Source: Barthelona sp. PCE (Eukaryota; Metamonada: BaSk clade). Taken from it: DNA of 64,000 nucleotides. The stretch spans positions 186,001 to 250,000 of the forward strand of contig JAUFOR010000006.1 of assembly GCA_040285745.1 (NCBI GenBank). The letters run 5' to 3'. The notes beneath the pieces are model-generated. The model saw only the letters and a list, made by a program, of their open reading frames with translations, was not told where the DNA came from and searched no databases. Position numbers and translations under genes: made by a program. This document shows, piece by piece, positions 39,179 through 47,405 of the stretch (positions are counted from its first letter, which is position 1; each line of letters begins with the position of its first letter).

Positions 39179-39640
39179 CTACTGCTCTTCTTCTTCTGGC
39201 ACCATCATTGCCTTACTCACATGTTCAGACCATGCCAAGTACATGCTCATCTGCCTCTGCTTCCTCTCCTCCTTAATTGTGCGTTCATATAAAACAGTCC
39301 TCATCAAATAATCAAATTCCGTCTGAGAGAAATCCTTTAACTCATTCATCATGTGCTTCTTATTGATGATCGAAATAGTTTTAATTGAATTACTGCGAAT
39401 TGTCATCACACCATAAGGTTTATAGGCATATTTGCTGTTAATTACAAGTCTTTGGAATACATTGTTAAGTGTCAGGTTGCCAAACTGATCGAAGGTTAAT
39501 AACTCCCCCATGTATACTTCTGTTTCGTTGAGTGTAACCAGTATGGGATGCCCAAGATAAATGCTCAAATAACTGACACCTGGGAATACCCGAATGCGCC
39601 GCTTTTCCTCTGTTTCTGCGTTATTTTGCCACTTTGGCAT
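39179..39640 (-). CDS. LSM1: LSm1-type Sm-like protein
   Basis: 153 residues. The Sm fold spans about 25-100: Sm1 around ILVTLNETEVYMGELLTFDQFGN-LTL and Sm2 around GVMTIRSNSIKTI. The FDQFGNL phrase and a long C-terminal helical extension rich in charged residues are as in LSm1, which with LSm2-7 binds the 3' ends of deadenylated mRNAs and promotes decapping. The usual Sm2 RG(D/E)N is reduced to IRSNS, so assignment within the LSm family is probable, not certain. A TTCAATTTC initiator-like motif lies in the 64-nt spacer shared with the divergent DYRK kinase. The stop is TAGTAAA. The roughly 300 nt separating it from the CELF start hold nothing I recognise. Confidence 0.82.
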   Translation of the reverse strand: MPKWQNNAETEEKRRIRVFPGVSYLSIYLGHPILVTLNETEVYMGELLTFDQFGNLTLNNVFQRLVINSKYAYKPYGVMTIRSNSIKTISIINKKHMMNELKDFSQTEFDYLMRTVLYERTIKEERKQRQMSMYLAWSEHVSKAMMVPEEEEQ

Positions 39641-39704
39641 CTGTTATAATAGAAATTGAATATAAAGCTGAAAGCAAATATTTCCACCATTACTTATTCT
39701 TAAA
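39641..39704. promoter_or_regulatory. 64-bp bidirectional promoter region (LSm1 / DYRK)
   Basis: Both start codons face this spacer. The minus strand carries TTCAATTTC about 10 nt before LSm1's ATG; the plus strand has CCACCATTACTTATTC before the kinase ATG. All control elements of both genes must fit in 64 bp or extend into coding sequence. Confidence 0.45.
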
Positions 39705-41459
39705 ATGAGCACAGAGGACGTTGTGAACAAGTTTGCAGCCCTCAGAGTGCGGTTAGATGATGAAACAGACGATGATGATATTACAACGGATGATAGTGCT
39801 GTGTTCATTAGTGATTTAGATAATTATAGCGTTGAATCCAACTCTGAAATGCGGTTCACAGGAGAGTTGTATGAACCAAAACCCCCAAACCAGTACGTGG
39901 AGCTAGTTCCTCCAGTATTTAGTGTCTCACCTATCTTTCTTGGTCAGGATGCTCTAGAACAGTTCAACCCGGGATTTGACAACAAAACAGTCGATGTAAT
40001 TTTCGTTGACGCAAGATATATGGGCTTTGATGATTCTCTTGATGGACTGAGCATCCGTCCTATCGTTGACAACCCTATCTTTGACCCTCTCTTTGCCAAC
40101 TTCCGTACAACTGCTGAAGAAACAACATGGGATATTCTGAACAGAGCTTTTAGTGAGTCTTTATGTTTTGGCAAGTTAAGTAAGACTTTTGATGTTTCCA
40201 GTGTGACAGAGTACAGTGAAAACGAAGACACACTCTCATTCACATCTGCTCAAGGCATAAAAATAGAGAGCAACTGGAGGCTTATCAATATGCCAATTTT
40301 TTTGCAGGCAAAACATACAGGGTCTACCAGGCGTCATGATCTGTTCGATCAGGGGTCCCTCATCATATCCAGATACAGAATTCTGGAGAAACTTGATGAG
40401 GGCACTTTCTCGCATGTCTTTGAAGTTGAAGATGTTCGACATTCTGATACTAGAGTTATGAAAGTAATCAAAGATTCACGGAAGTACTTCCAGCAGACAC
40501 TTGATGAGATCTCTATACTGGAATTTTTAAAGAATGAAGATGTTTGTGGTATAGCACCCTTAATAGATTTTTTTTATTACGCAGAATATGTTTTTCTTAT
40601 CTTTGAAAGAGCTCATAAGAATTTATATGCATTTCAGCATTCGTACAGAGAGAAATATGATCTAGTACGGTCATCAAATCGATTCCTACAACCTTTTATT
40701 GATAGTTTATATAGTTTTTATTACCCATTTAATGTAAGTAATTTAAAAACTATAGCGCGGTCAATTCTCACGTTTGTCAGTGACATCCATGCTAAGGATC
40801 TCATTCATTGTGATCTTAAACCAGAGAACATATTGTTTGCAACCAATGAATATGAGCGTTATTTCAGCGTCGATCACGACATCCTTAATGTATATTCAGA
40901 GTTTGTGAAGGATGGTGTTCTCCCGGAGCCTTATAACGGAGATCTATCAGTTCGGATAGTAGATTTCGGAAGTGCTACGTTTTCGACTGATGATCTTAGC
41001 TGTTACGCTCAGTCTAGGAGTTATAGAGCCCCTGAGGTGATTTGTGGCGTTGATTTTGGACCCAAAATAGATATTTGGAGCCTGGGTTGTATCTTGGTTG
41101 AGCTTTTTACTGGTACAGTACTTTTTCCCAATCATTCAACGCAGAAGATAATGTGCCAGATCATATCTCTCTTTGGACCGCTCCCAGATCGTTATTTATA
41201 CAAGGGAAAATATATTTCAGGTATGTTTACATCAGAGGGAGTCTTGTTTGAGTTAACTCCTGGGAGTTCCGCAGGGTCAACGTCATCAGATGGTTCAGAT
41301 ATCGTTAAGCTGCTCATTCCACAACCTGTAACTCTTCGCGACGTCATGAAGTGTGATGATGAGCTGTTCCTTGATTTCCTTACTGGTTTGCTTCAACCTG
41401 ATGACGCATTACGTTTCTCAGCAAAGGAAGCATTAGAACACCCCTTCTTATCAATGTAA
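39705..41459 (+). CDS. DYRK-type dual-specificity protein kinase
   Basis: 584 residues. The kinase domain starts near residue 223 (YRILEKLDEGTFSHVFE). ATP lysine is Lys253 (VMKVIK); the catalytic loop is HCDLKPEN (Asp370), HCD being typical of DYRKs; DFG is intact (Asp420); the activation segment CYAQSRSYRAPEV (about 433-445) matches the DYRK YxQSRxYR(A/S)PE signature, with Tyr434 at the autophosphorylation site. All key residues are present, so it should be active. A 30-40-residue insert lies before the catalytic loop and another separates it from DFG. The first ~220 residues are acidic and not recognised. The TAA stop overlaps TAAA. Family roles include control of growth arrest, splicing and flagella; the role here is unknown. 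Confidence 0.9.
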   Translation: MSTEDVVNKFAALRVRLDDETDDDDITTDDSAVFISDLDNYSVESNSEMRFTGELYEPKPPNQYVELVPPVFSVSPIFLGQDALEQFNPGFDNKTVDVIFVDARYMGFDDSLDGLSIRPIVDNPIFDPLFANFRTTAEETTWDILNRAFSESLCFGKLSKTFDVSSVTEYSENEDTLSFTSAQGIKIESNWRLINMPIFLQAKHTGSTRRHDLFDQGSLIISRYRILEKLDEGTFSHVFEVEDVRHSDTRVMKVIKDSRKYFQQTLDEISILEFLKNEDVCGIAPLIDFFYYAEYVFLIFERAHKNLYAFQHSYREKYDLVRSSNRFLQPFIDSLYSFYYPFNVSNLKTIARSILTFVSDIHAKDLIHCDLKPENILFATNEYERYFSVDHDILNVYSEFVKDGVLPEPYNGDLSVRIVDFGSATFSTDDLSCYAQSRSYRAPEVICGVDFGPKIDIWSLGCILVELFTGTVLFPNHSTQKIMCQIISLFGPLPDRYLYKGKYISGMFTSEGVLFELTPGSSAGSTSSDGSDIVKLLIPQPVTLRDVMKCDDELFLDFLTGLLQPDDALRFSAKEALEHPFLSM

Positions 41460-41499
41460 ATAATGTTTATTGCATGATTCATTAAATTAAATAGTATTT

Positions 41500-43170
41500 T
41501 CAAACATCAATATCTTCTGGTAACGGACTTATCCTACAATGATCTGTAGTGTTCGGAGCGAGGAGTTTGCTTGGTGTTGAGAAATCATCAACATGATTAA
41601 TGGTGCCAGTTTCCAAAATCGGGAAATCTTCTTCCTTATCCTCAAACATAAACTCTTCTTCCTCGTCTATGTACTCCACTTCTTCAATTACTGTCGCACC
41701 CATTGGTACAATTTTTTCACTTGGTGTCCTGACCTTCAAAATAATCCACAAACCAAAAAAGATTAAAAAGAAGACAAATAAAAGTGCAAATCCATATGAA
41801 CTACTAATGTCACTTCCAAGGGACTGTGAAATACTGATAACCTGACCGAAAATCAACCCTCCTAAGCTTGAACTAGACTTACCTGCAAACTTCGAGATTG
41901 CCAAAAACTTTGCAAAATGTTGTGGAAAGGGTGAACATAGCTCAACCATAAATAATCTTTGACCAATCCAAGCACCGCTCAGTGCTGGTCCTGCAAAAAT
42001 GGGAATAAGAGCAAGTACTATAGATCCTGCGTTGAAACCCCACTCATCATCAAATATCCAGATGTTTGCCATAATCGCCACCAATGCCACGGTCCATAGC
42101 AATGCAGTTGTCGTGAATATTGCACGTGGACCCTTCTTCTTCCCTACCCAACCTAATGGGGTTGTGAGAATTACCGCACAAACGGCTGACGCGATGAATA
42201 TATTCATCGCTGCTGACTCTGATAAACCACAACCATCACGCATAATCGGAATAATAAACACAATGAGGAGTCCAGTTGCGTCTGCAAAAAAGAAATAACC
42301 GATAACGAATTTAAAGATTTCTTTATGATGACGTATCATATTCTTTAACGTTTCCACCAATTGCTCAAAGGCACCACTGATAATAACCCCTATCCGCACC
42401 TTCTCGGGAACAAATACTGTCTCTTTAGCAAACCAAAATGGCAAAGAAATTACTAAAAATGTTGCTACCAATAAAACATATGAAAATGGTTCTCCAAAAT
42501 AACCAAATTCAATAACAGGCTCGTCAGCAGATACCCTGGACACTGGCGTACCATACCATGAATCCAATAGTAGCGTCTCTCCAGCAGCAATACCAAAACC
42601 TATATTTGCATATGCTAAAGTCAATGATGAAGCCAAAGCTACCTTGCCTTTGTCAGCAATGAAGGGGAGCATGCTGTCAAAAACACAGTTCATCCACTGT
42701 GTTACAGCATTACCTGCGAAAATGATAACAGCCAATAACCAAAAATTACTGGTTAAACTTGGTAAAAGAGATATAACCGCTGCTATGAGGAGGAGAAGTA
42801 TCGCAAAGGGTTTTCGACTTCCCAGTGCATCTGCTACAGCTCCTATCGGAGGCATCATGATTGCTGTAACAATCTGAAAAAGACTTCCAATCAAAGTGGC
42901 GCGGGAATAACTTTGACCATAGGACCAACCGTGTTCTAATTGTCCGCTCACCAAAAGCAGTCTGTTTCCAACCAAACTAATAAAGGCGGTGGACCACAAT
43001 GTTGATGCCACATCTAAAAAACCCCATGACACTATGTTACACCATGTGCTCTCCTTACAGTAATGAACATTGTCCCGGTGGGTTGAAATTATTACGCTGG
43101 CTGATAAACGGTTCGTTGTTTCTAAAAAATCTGTATCGCATTCAATATCATAGTTCTCTGAGTCTGACAT
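41500..43170 (-). CDS. Atg22/UMF1-like major facilitator transporter
   Basis: 556 residues with about 12 transmembrane segments, acidic cytosolic N-terminus and an acidic tail of about 75 residues (EEVEYIDEEEEFMFED). After the first segment (NIVSWGFLDVASTLWSTAFI) come MFS-like features: GAVADALGSRKP in the loop after TM2-3 and PLGWVGKKKGPRAIF in the second half, matching the loop-2 type motif. This arrangement resembles the vacuole effluxer Atg22-like/UMF1 family, which exports amino acids from lysosome-like compartments; substrate is inferred. The stop is TGA, showing that TGA is not reassigned. The gene ends 40 nt from the convergent DYRK gene. Confidence 0.75.
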   Translation of the reverse strand: MSDSENYDIECDTDFLETTNRLSASVIISTHRDNVHYCKESTWCNIVSWGFLDVASTLWSTAFISLVGNRLLLVSGQLEHGWSYGQSYSRATLIGSLFQIVTAIMMPPIGAVADALGSRKPFAILLLLIAAVISLLPSLTSNFWLLAVIIFAGNAVTQWMNCVFDSMLPFIADKGKVALASSLTLAYANIGFGIAAGETLLLDSWYGTPVSRVSADEPVIEFGYFGEPFSYVLLVATFLVISLPFWFAKETVFVPEKVRIGVIISGAFEQLVETLKNMIRHHKEIFKFVIGYFFFADATGLLIVFIIPIMRDGCGLSESAAMNIFIASAVCAVILTTPLGWVGKKKGPRAIFTTTALLWTVALVAIMANIWIFDDEWGFNAGSIVLALIPIFAGPALSGAWIGQRLFMVELCSPFPQHFAKFLAISKFAGKSSSSLGGLIFGQVISISQSLGSDISSSYGFALLFVFFLIFFGLWIILKVRTPSEKIVPMGATVIEEVEYIDEEEEFMFEDKEEDFPILETGTINHVDDFSTPSKLLAPNTTDHCRISPLPEDIDV

Positions 43171-43501
43171 TCAATTATACAGATATTTGTCAGTAAAATT
43201 GAGTTTGTAAAAGAGAAAGAAATGGAACAACAGCTTACGAACAAAAAATCTAAAATGGTATTGATGTAAGAAGGAGAATCACATGTAAGGAATGTGGTAA
43301 TATATTCCATACATACCACATAATACCATGAAAAACTTTCAGAACAAATCCTAATGCAGCAAAATTTGTCCCATCCTATATGAACTAACTTTATATCATT
43401 AATCTGGTACCATCCATATAATATGCATCTAACCTCCTGTTTCAGATACGGAAAACATAGACTACCAATATAATTTGTTTTCCAGTTTTTCCCCACATTA
43501 A
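43171..43501. other. Divergent intergenic region, nothing recognised
   Basis: 331 nt between the Atg22-like (minus) and ALG3 (plus) starts. CTCAATTTTACTGAC (minus strand) near the left end and a CCAGTTTTTCCCC stretch near the right end look like the local initiators. No RNA gene or small ORF is supported. Confidence 0.5.
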
Positions 43502-44698
43502 ATGGCAAAATTTCCATTTAAATCTCTCTTGAATGAGCCAAAACACAACATTGTGTTAATTCCACTCATTCTTGTTGCGGAATTCTGCATCTGCTTGCTG
43601 ATAATTCATTTTGTGAATTACACGGAAATTGACTGGGTTGCATACATGCAAGAGGTCGGCGGATACCTCTCCGGTGAGAAGAACTACATGAATTTACGTG
43701 GTGACACTGGTCCTTTAGTGTATCCTGCCGGTTTTGTCTATCTGTACTCTTTCTTTTTTAAGATCACTAATTTGGGCACCAACATCAAGCTTTCTCAAAT
43801 CATTTATGCGTTTTTATACGTATTTAATCTTTTCTTTGTGTATAAAATATATCTTTCAGGCACTAGAAAACCCAAACCTTATCATCTTATGTTATTAAGT
43901 GTATCCCATCGAATTCACTCAATCTTTGTCTTACGGTTGTTCAATGATTGTTTTGCAATGTTTTTATTCCATATTGCTTTATATTTACTGATTAAAAGAA
44001 AATATCTTTTTGGTGTTATAATGTTTTCTCTAGCCATTTCCATCAAAATGAACGTCCTTGTGATGCTCCCTGCTCTTGTCTGGTTCCTAGCAATTGAAAG
44101 AGGCTTCCTCCGTTCATTATTGTATGTCTTGATCTTGGTTGGTACTCAAATTTTTGTTGCAGCGGACTTTTTAATACATTTTCCTATCCAATACTTAAAG
44201 AAAGCCTTTGAATTCGATAGAGTGTTCTTCTATAAGTGGACTGTGAACTGGAAAATGTTTAGTGAACAAACTTTCTTATCACAAAGTCTAAGTAACACTT
44301 TATTGGTCAGTCACTTCACTTTGTTATTAGTTTTCCTTTTCTTAAAGTGGGGATCTTTTAAACGTGCTATTGGTGTTGTTTTTCATGTTGTCAAACCAAC
44401 AAAGATGAGTAATGATAAAATTGTCACGCTCTTTTTTGAATGTAATTATATTGCTATGGTTTGTTCACGTTCTATGCATTATCAATTCTATTCGTGGTAT
44501 TTCTTCACACTCCCATGGTTAGTTTTCCATAATATAGCTGACAATGCAAAGAATATTTGTTTCGGAGTTGCTATTCTTTTCTGTATTGAGTGGGGTTGGA
44601 ATGTTTTCCCCGCTAATGCTGCCTCAAGTACCATACTCATGGTTGCCCATGTTGTGCTGCTGGTTCGTCTACTTTTAAAGCCAAAGATGGAAGAATAA
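43502..44698 (+). CDS. ALG3: Dol-P-Man:Man5GlcNAc2-PP-dolichol alpha-1,3-mannosyltransferase
   Basis: 398 residues, about ten transmembrane helices. Family signatures are clear: TEIDWVAYMQEV, then the luminal loop GDTGPLVYPAGFVYLYS with the expected acidic residue, RLFNDCFAM, AISIKMNVLVMLPAL, FYKWTVNWKM and the C-terminal SRSMHYQFYSWYF. ALG3 adds the first luminal mannose (alpha-1,3) to the Man5 lipid-linked oligosaccharide in the ER, using dolichol-phosphate-mannose. Its presence implies that this organism extends N-glycan precursors beyond Man5, unlike what is reported for T. vaginalis and Giardia. The stop TAA lies inside an AATAAA hexamer. The next gene starts 43 nt downstream on the same strand. 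Confidence 0.95.
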   Translation: MAKFPFKSLLNEPKHNIVLIPLILVAEFCICLLIIHFVNYTEIDWVAYMQEVGGYLSGEKNYMNLRGDTGPLVYPAGFVYLYSFFFKITNLGTNIKLSQIIYAFLYVFNLFFVYKIYLSGTRKPKPYHLMLLSVSHRIHSIFVLRLFNDCFAMFLFHIALYLLIKRKYLFGVIMFSLAISIKMNVLVMLPALVWFLAIERGFLRSLLYVLILVGTQIFVAADFLIHFPIQYLKKAFEFDRVFFYKWTVNWKMFSEQTFLSQSLSNTLLVSHFTLLLVFLFLKWGSFKRAIGVVFHVVKPTKMSNDKIVTLFFECNYIAMVCSRSMHYQFYSWYFFTLPWLVFHNIADNAKNICFGVAILFCIEWGWNVFPANAASSTILMVAHVVLLVRLLLKPKMEE

Positions 44699-44741
44699 AC
44701 TGTTTTTTTGTTTCTTAAGTATATTTTGGGGTCAAATCTTC

Positions 44742-46772
44742 ATGCAGCAGTCAAATGAGATTAAACATCTCCCTGATGGGTCAAGCTTCTTGAATATGGA
44801 AGGTGCTGAGTTTTTCTGTGATTATTTCGACTTTCTGGCAGCTACGCTTGTCAAATCTGTTAAAACGCAGAGAAAACCACTCAAACTTCACTTTAAGCAT
44901 ATTTTCTCACCAAATAATGAAAAGAAGGCTTTCATAATTTTTTTAAAAACTCCAAGGCTGATTGTTCCCGTATTTCCTGACAGTGACAGGTTTGGACCAG
45001 AAACTCACGTCATATTACCCGATCGACCTGCTATAACTCTAAATGCATTTCTAGAATCTAGATTTGTAATTGAAAGAGAGTGGATGGTTTATTCTGAGCC
45101 TATTTTGACGGACAATTTTGATTGGGCTGACATTGTATACCATTTATGTTCCTTTTTTGTTAAAGCAAATATTATAAGTAATTTTACCTTTATTGATTCA
45201 ACACTATCCATCGATGCACCGCTTGATAACGTCTTTGTAAGCGATATAGTTGTGGAAACTGGGTATGATAACGCAGATAGAGCTGTTACCACGATAAATA
45301 ATGTATTTCCTGTAGTCATTCCCAAAATCTCTTTTGCTCGATTATCAACCAATTTAATCAAAGATTTGCTTATCATTGCAGCAAAGAACAATTCTAACTC
45401 TGATGAGGTTGAATATATTCTTAACGACGTTGTTAAAGACCAATATTCTTTCTCATTTTTATTTCAAAACAAAAAAGATGGTGTTATGAATGAATTCACA
45501 AAATTCAACAGTTCTTTTTATGGAATAGATAATAAGACGTATGATGCATTTATAAATGGTAACCCCAAAGTTGTAGAACATGTTTTAAGTGATCCTTTAC
45601 TCATGCTCATGTGTATTTCGAAATATGAAGCTCATTCTCTGGATACCCTTGTTCATGAAACAGAGTATTCTAACGCTGCAAATGTGAAAAGAAATGATAA
45701 CATTCTTGAGCTCTATGAAAGAATGGAAATGTCTCACATTTTAGAAGCATTTGCCATATTCATGACTGAGGCAGATAAACAGGAACAGTTTGCTGCAATT
45801 CATGCAATAATAGCACACAGTATTACCTCTGCATTTCGTCAAGAGGAGAGTTTCCAAAATATTTTTGAAATTTGCTATAAAACCACCTCTGAATATGATT
45901 CATCTTCTGTTTCTCATGCACTTAGTGACCTTTATGAACTGACAATTGGTAAGAAGAGAGGTATATTCAAAGATAATACAGCTTCTAATCCTCCTCCAAA
46001 CTTTCCTGATTTTCCTCAAGATTCCTTTATTTCCGCTAAGAACCTTTGGCCATTGTGTCATTTTCTCCTACACACCGTTATAGGACGTCTGATTTACATT
46101 CATGAATTATGTTCCAAAAGAATAGCAACCAAAATTCAAATTTTGCATCAGATAGCTAATTTGTTTTATGCAATTGAAGATTCACGTTCCATTGCTCCAT
46201 ACTATGAACCGGAGCATGCATACGTTCTTCAGATCGGAGTAGTAATTCGCAAATATGTGAATCAATTATATTTAACGGATAAGAGTATTGTTGCGTATCT
46301 TTTAAGCACTCCTGAACAACACCGCATTGTTTATAACATTTCTGATGAACTTGATATGGATAAGTATTATAAGTACACCACTGAGGATGATTTAGACGTT
46401 GACCAACACTGCAAAACAGTACTGGCTTATTACCTTTTACGCTCCAGATTAAATACCTCAAAAGGTAACTACGCGCTTAGAGCAGTGCATCCTGGACCTG
46501 ATGAACCGATGTTTGCGGATTTAGTTAGGGGAGAAATGCCCGGTTTATTAGCGTACATGATTACAGTACTTTTTAGGTGCACTGGTGAACGTTACAGTGA
46601 GAATGATGTGATTACGGCATGTTCCGGTCATTCTGTTGATATATTTAATGAATTTATGGAAGATTTTTTAATTGTGGAAGATATTCCAACGACCCCAAAT
46701 TTGAATTTCGCATTTGATGATATTAGAATGTGGAAAGTGAATTATATGGAGGCTAAGCCCATTTTTAGATAA
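44742..46772 (+). CDS. Conserved-looking protein of unknown family, 676 residues
   Basis: An intact 676-residue frame with even, non-repetitive composition and no signal peptide or obvious membrane helix. The N-terminal ~250 residues are mixed alpha/beta (LKLHFKHIFSPNNEKKAF, then RLIVPVFPDS). The middle and C-terminal parts are mainly helical (HFLLHTVIGRLIYIHELCSK; LVRGEMPGLLAYMITVLFRC). I cannot assign it to a family and see no catalytic motif. A TCAAATCTTC initiator-like run directly precedes the ATG. The gene follows ALG3 by 43 nt but the two share no evident function. Downstream is a 370-nt AT-rich spacer before the tRNA. Confidence 0.8.
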   Translation: MQQSNEIKHLPDGSSFLNMEGAEFFCDYFDFLAATLVKSVKTQRKPLKLHFKHIFSPNNEKKAFIIFLKTPRLIVPVFPDSDRFGPETHVILPDRPAITLNAFLESRFVIEREWMVYSEPILTDNFDWADIVYHLCSFFVKANIISNFTFIDSTLSIDAPLDNVFVSDIVVETGYDNADRAVTTINNVFPVVIPKISFARLSTNLIKDLLIIAAKNNSNSDEVEYILNDVVKDQYSFSFLFQNKKDGVMNEFTKFNSSFYGIDNKTYDAFINGNPKVVEHVLSDPLLMLMCISKYEAHSLDTLVHETEYSNAANVKRNDNILELYERMEMSHILEAFAIFMTEADKQEQFAAIHAIIAHSITSAFRQEESFQNIFEICYKTTSEYDSSSVSHALSDLYELTIGKKRGIFKDNTASNPPPNFPDFPQDSFISAKNLWPLCHFLLHTVIGRLIYIHELCSKRIATKIQILHQIANLFYAIEDSRSIAPYYEPEHAYVLQIGVVIRKYVNQLYLTDKSIVAYLLSTPEQHRIVYNISDELDMDKYYKYTTEDDLDVDQHCKTVLAYYLLRSRLNTSKGNYALRAVHPGPDEPMFADLVRGEMPGLLAYMITVLFRCTGERYSENDVITACSGHSVDIFNEFMEDFLIVEDIPTTPNLNFAFDDIRMWKVNYMEAKPIFR

Positions 46773-47139
46773 TATTTATTTTTGGAGCATATCATATCAT
46801 AAAAATAAACTTTATACCTGCTTTACTTTTTTAACCAATGTAAAAATATTTTATTTATTATCAAAAGTGTTATTATTATAACAATTCCCAATAACTATTA
46901 TTCAATATGATGAAATAGAAAATAGAAAAAAATTTTTTTTAATAAATCGAGATATGAACAAATTTGAATTTAAAGTTATTAGTAAAAAATCATTTTTATG
47001 TCATGTAGGTTATATTCCTTATATTAAAATTGCTTTAATTAAAACAGGAGTAAAGATATAGCAATCCTAAAGCTTTATGTACAAATTTGAAATTAATAAA
47101 CCAACCATTTTTGTGAGTTATTTCCGAACAACAGTTCAA
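46773..47139. other. AT-rich intergenic region with one doubtful mini-ORF
   Basis: Very AT-rich spacer between the 676-residue protein gene and tRNA-Asp. It contains long A and T runs. A 36-codon ATG-to-TAG frame lies at 46954-47061 (plus strand); it has no initiator motif and no recognised similarity, so I do not call it a gene. Confidence 0.5.
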
Positions 47140-47211
47140 TCGGGCGTCGTATAATGGCTATTATTCCGGTCTGTCGCACCGGAGACCAGGGTTCAATTCC
47201 CTGCGCTCGAG
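47140..47211 (+). tRNA. tRNA-Asp (anticodon GTC)
   Basis: 72 nt fold into a full cloverleaf: acceptor stem TCGGGCG/CGCTCGA with one G-U pair, D arm, anticodon stem CCGGT/ACCGG with loop CTGTCGC (anticodon GTC at 47173-47175), and T arm CAGGG/CCCTG with loop TTCAATT. The B box GGTTCAATTCC is intact. There is no intron. CCA is not encoded. It is the only tRNA I found in the window. Confidence 0.95.
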
Positions 47212-47216
47212 TTTTT
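47212..47216 (+). terminator. RNA polymerase III terminator
   Basis: TTTTT directly after the tRNA-Asp discriminator base, the expected Pol III stop. Confidence 0.75.
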
Positions 47217-47405
47217 GACAATTTATTTTTTCACTTTAAATGTTGATGTATAAAATAATATTATAAGCCTTTATTTCTATATTATTAAAATAGTTTTTTT
47301 ATCATTTTTAACATTTTTTGTTTTTGGACTCTAAGGTTGAGAGTTCAATTTTTAATAAAGTCAACTTTTCAACATTGGTTGTTTTCTATTTTATTTCTTT
47401 TTCAA

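Noticed and set aside
46954-47061. 35-residue ORF in the AT-rich spacer before tRNA-Asp
   Set aside because: No initiator motif, no recognised similarity and plausible by chance in such sequence.
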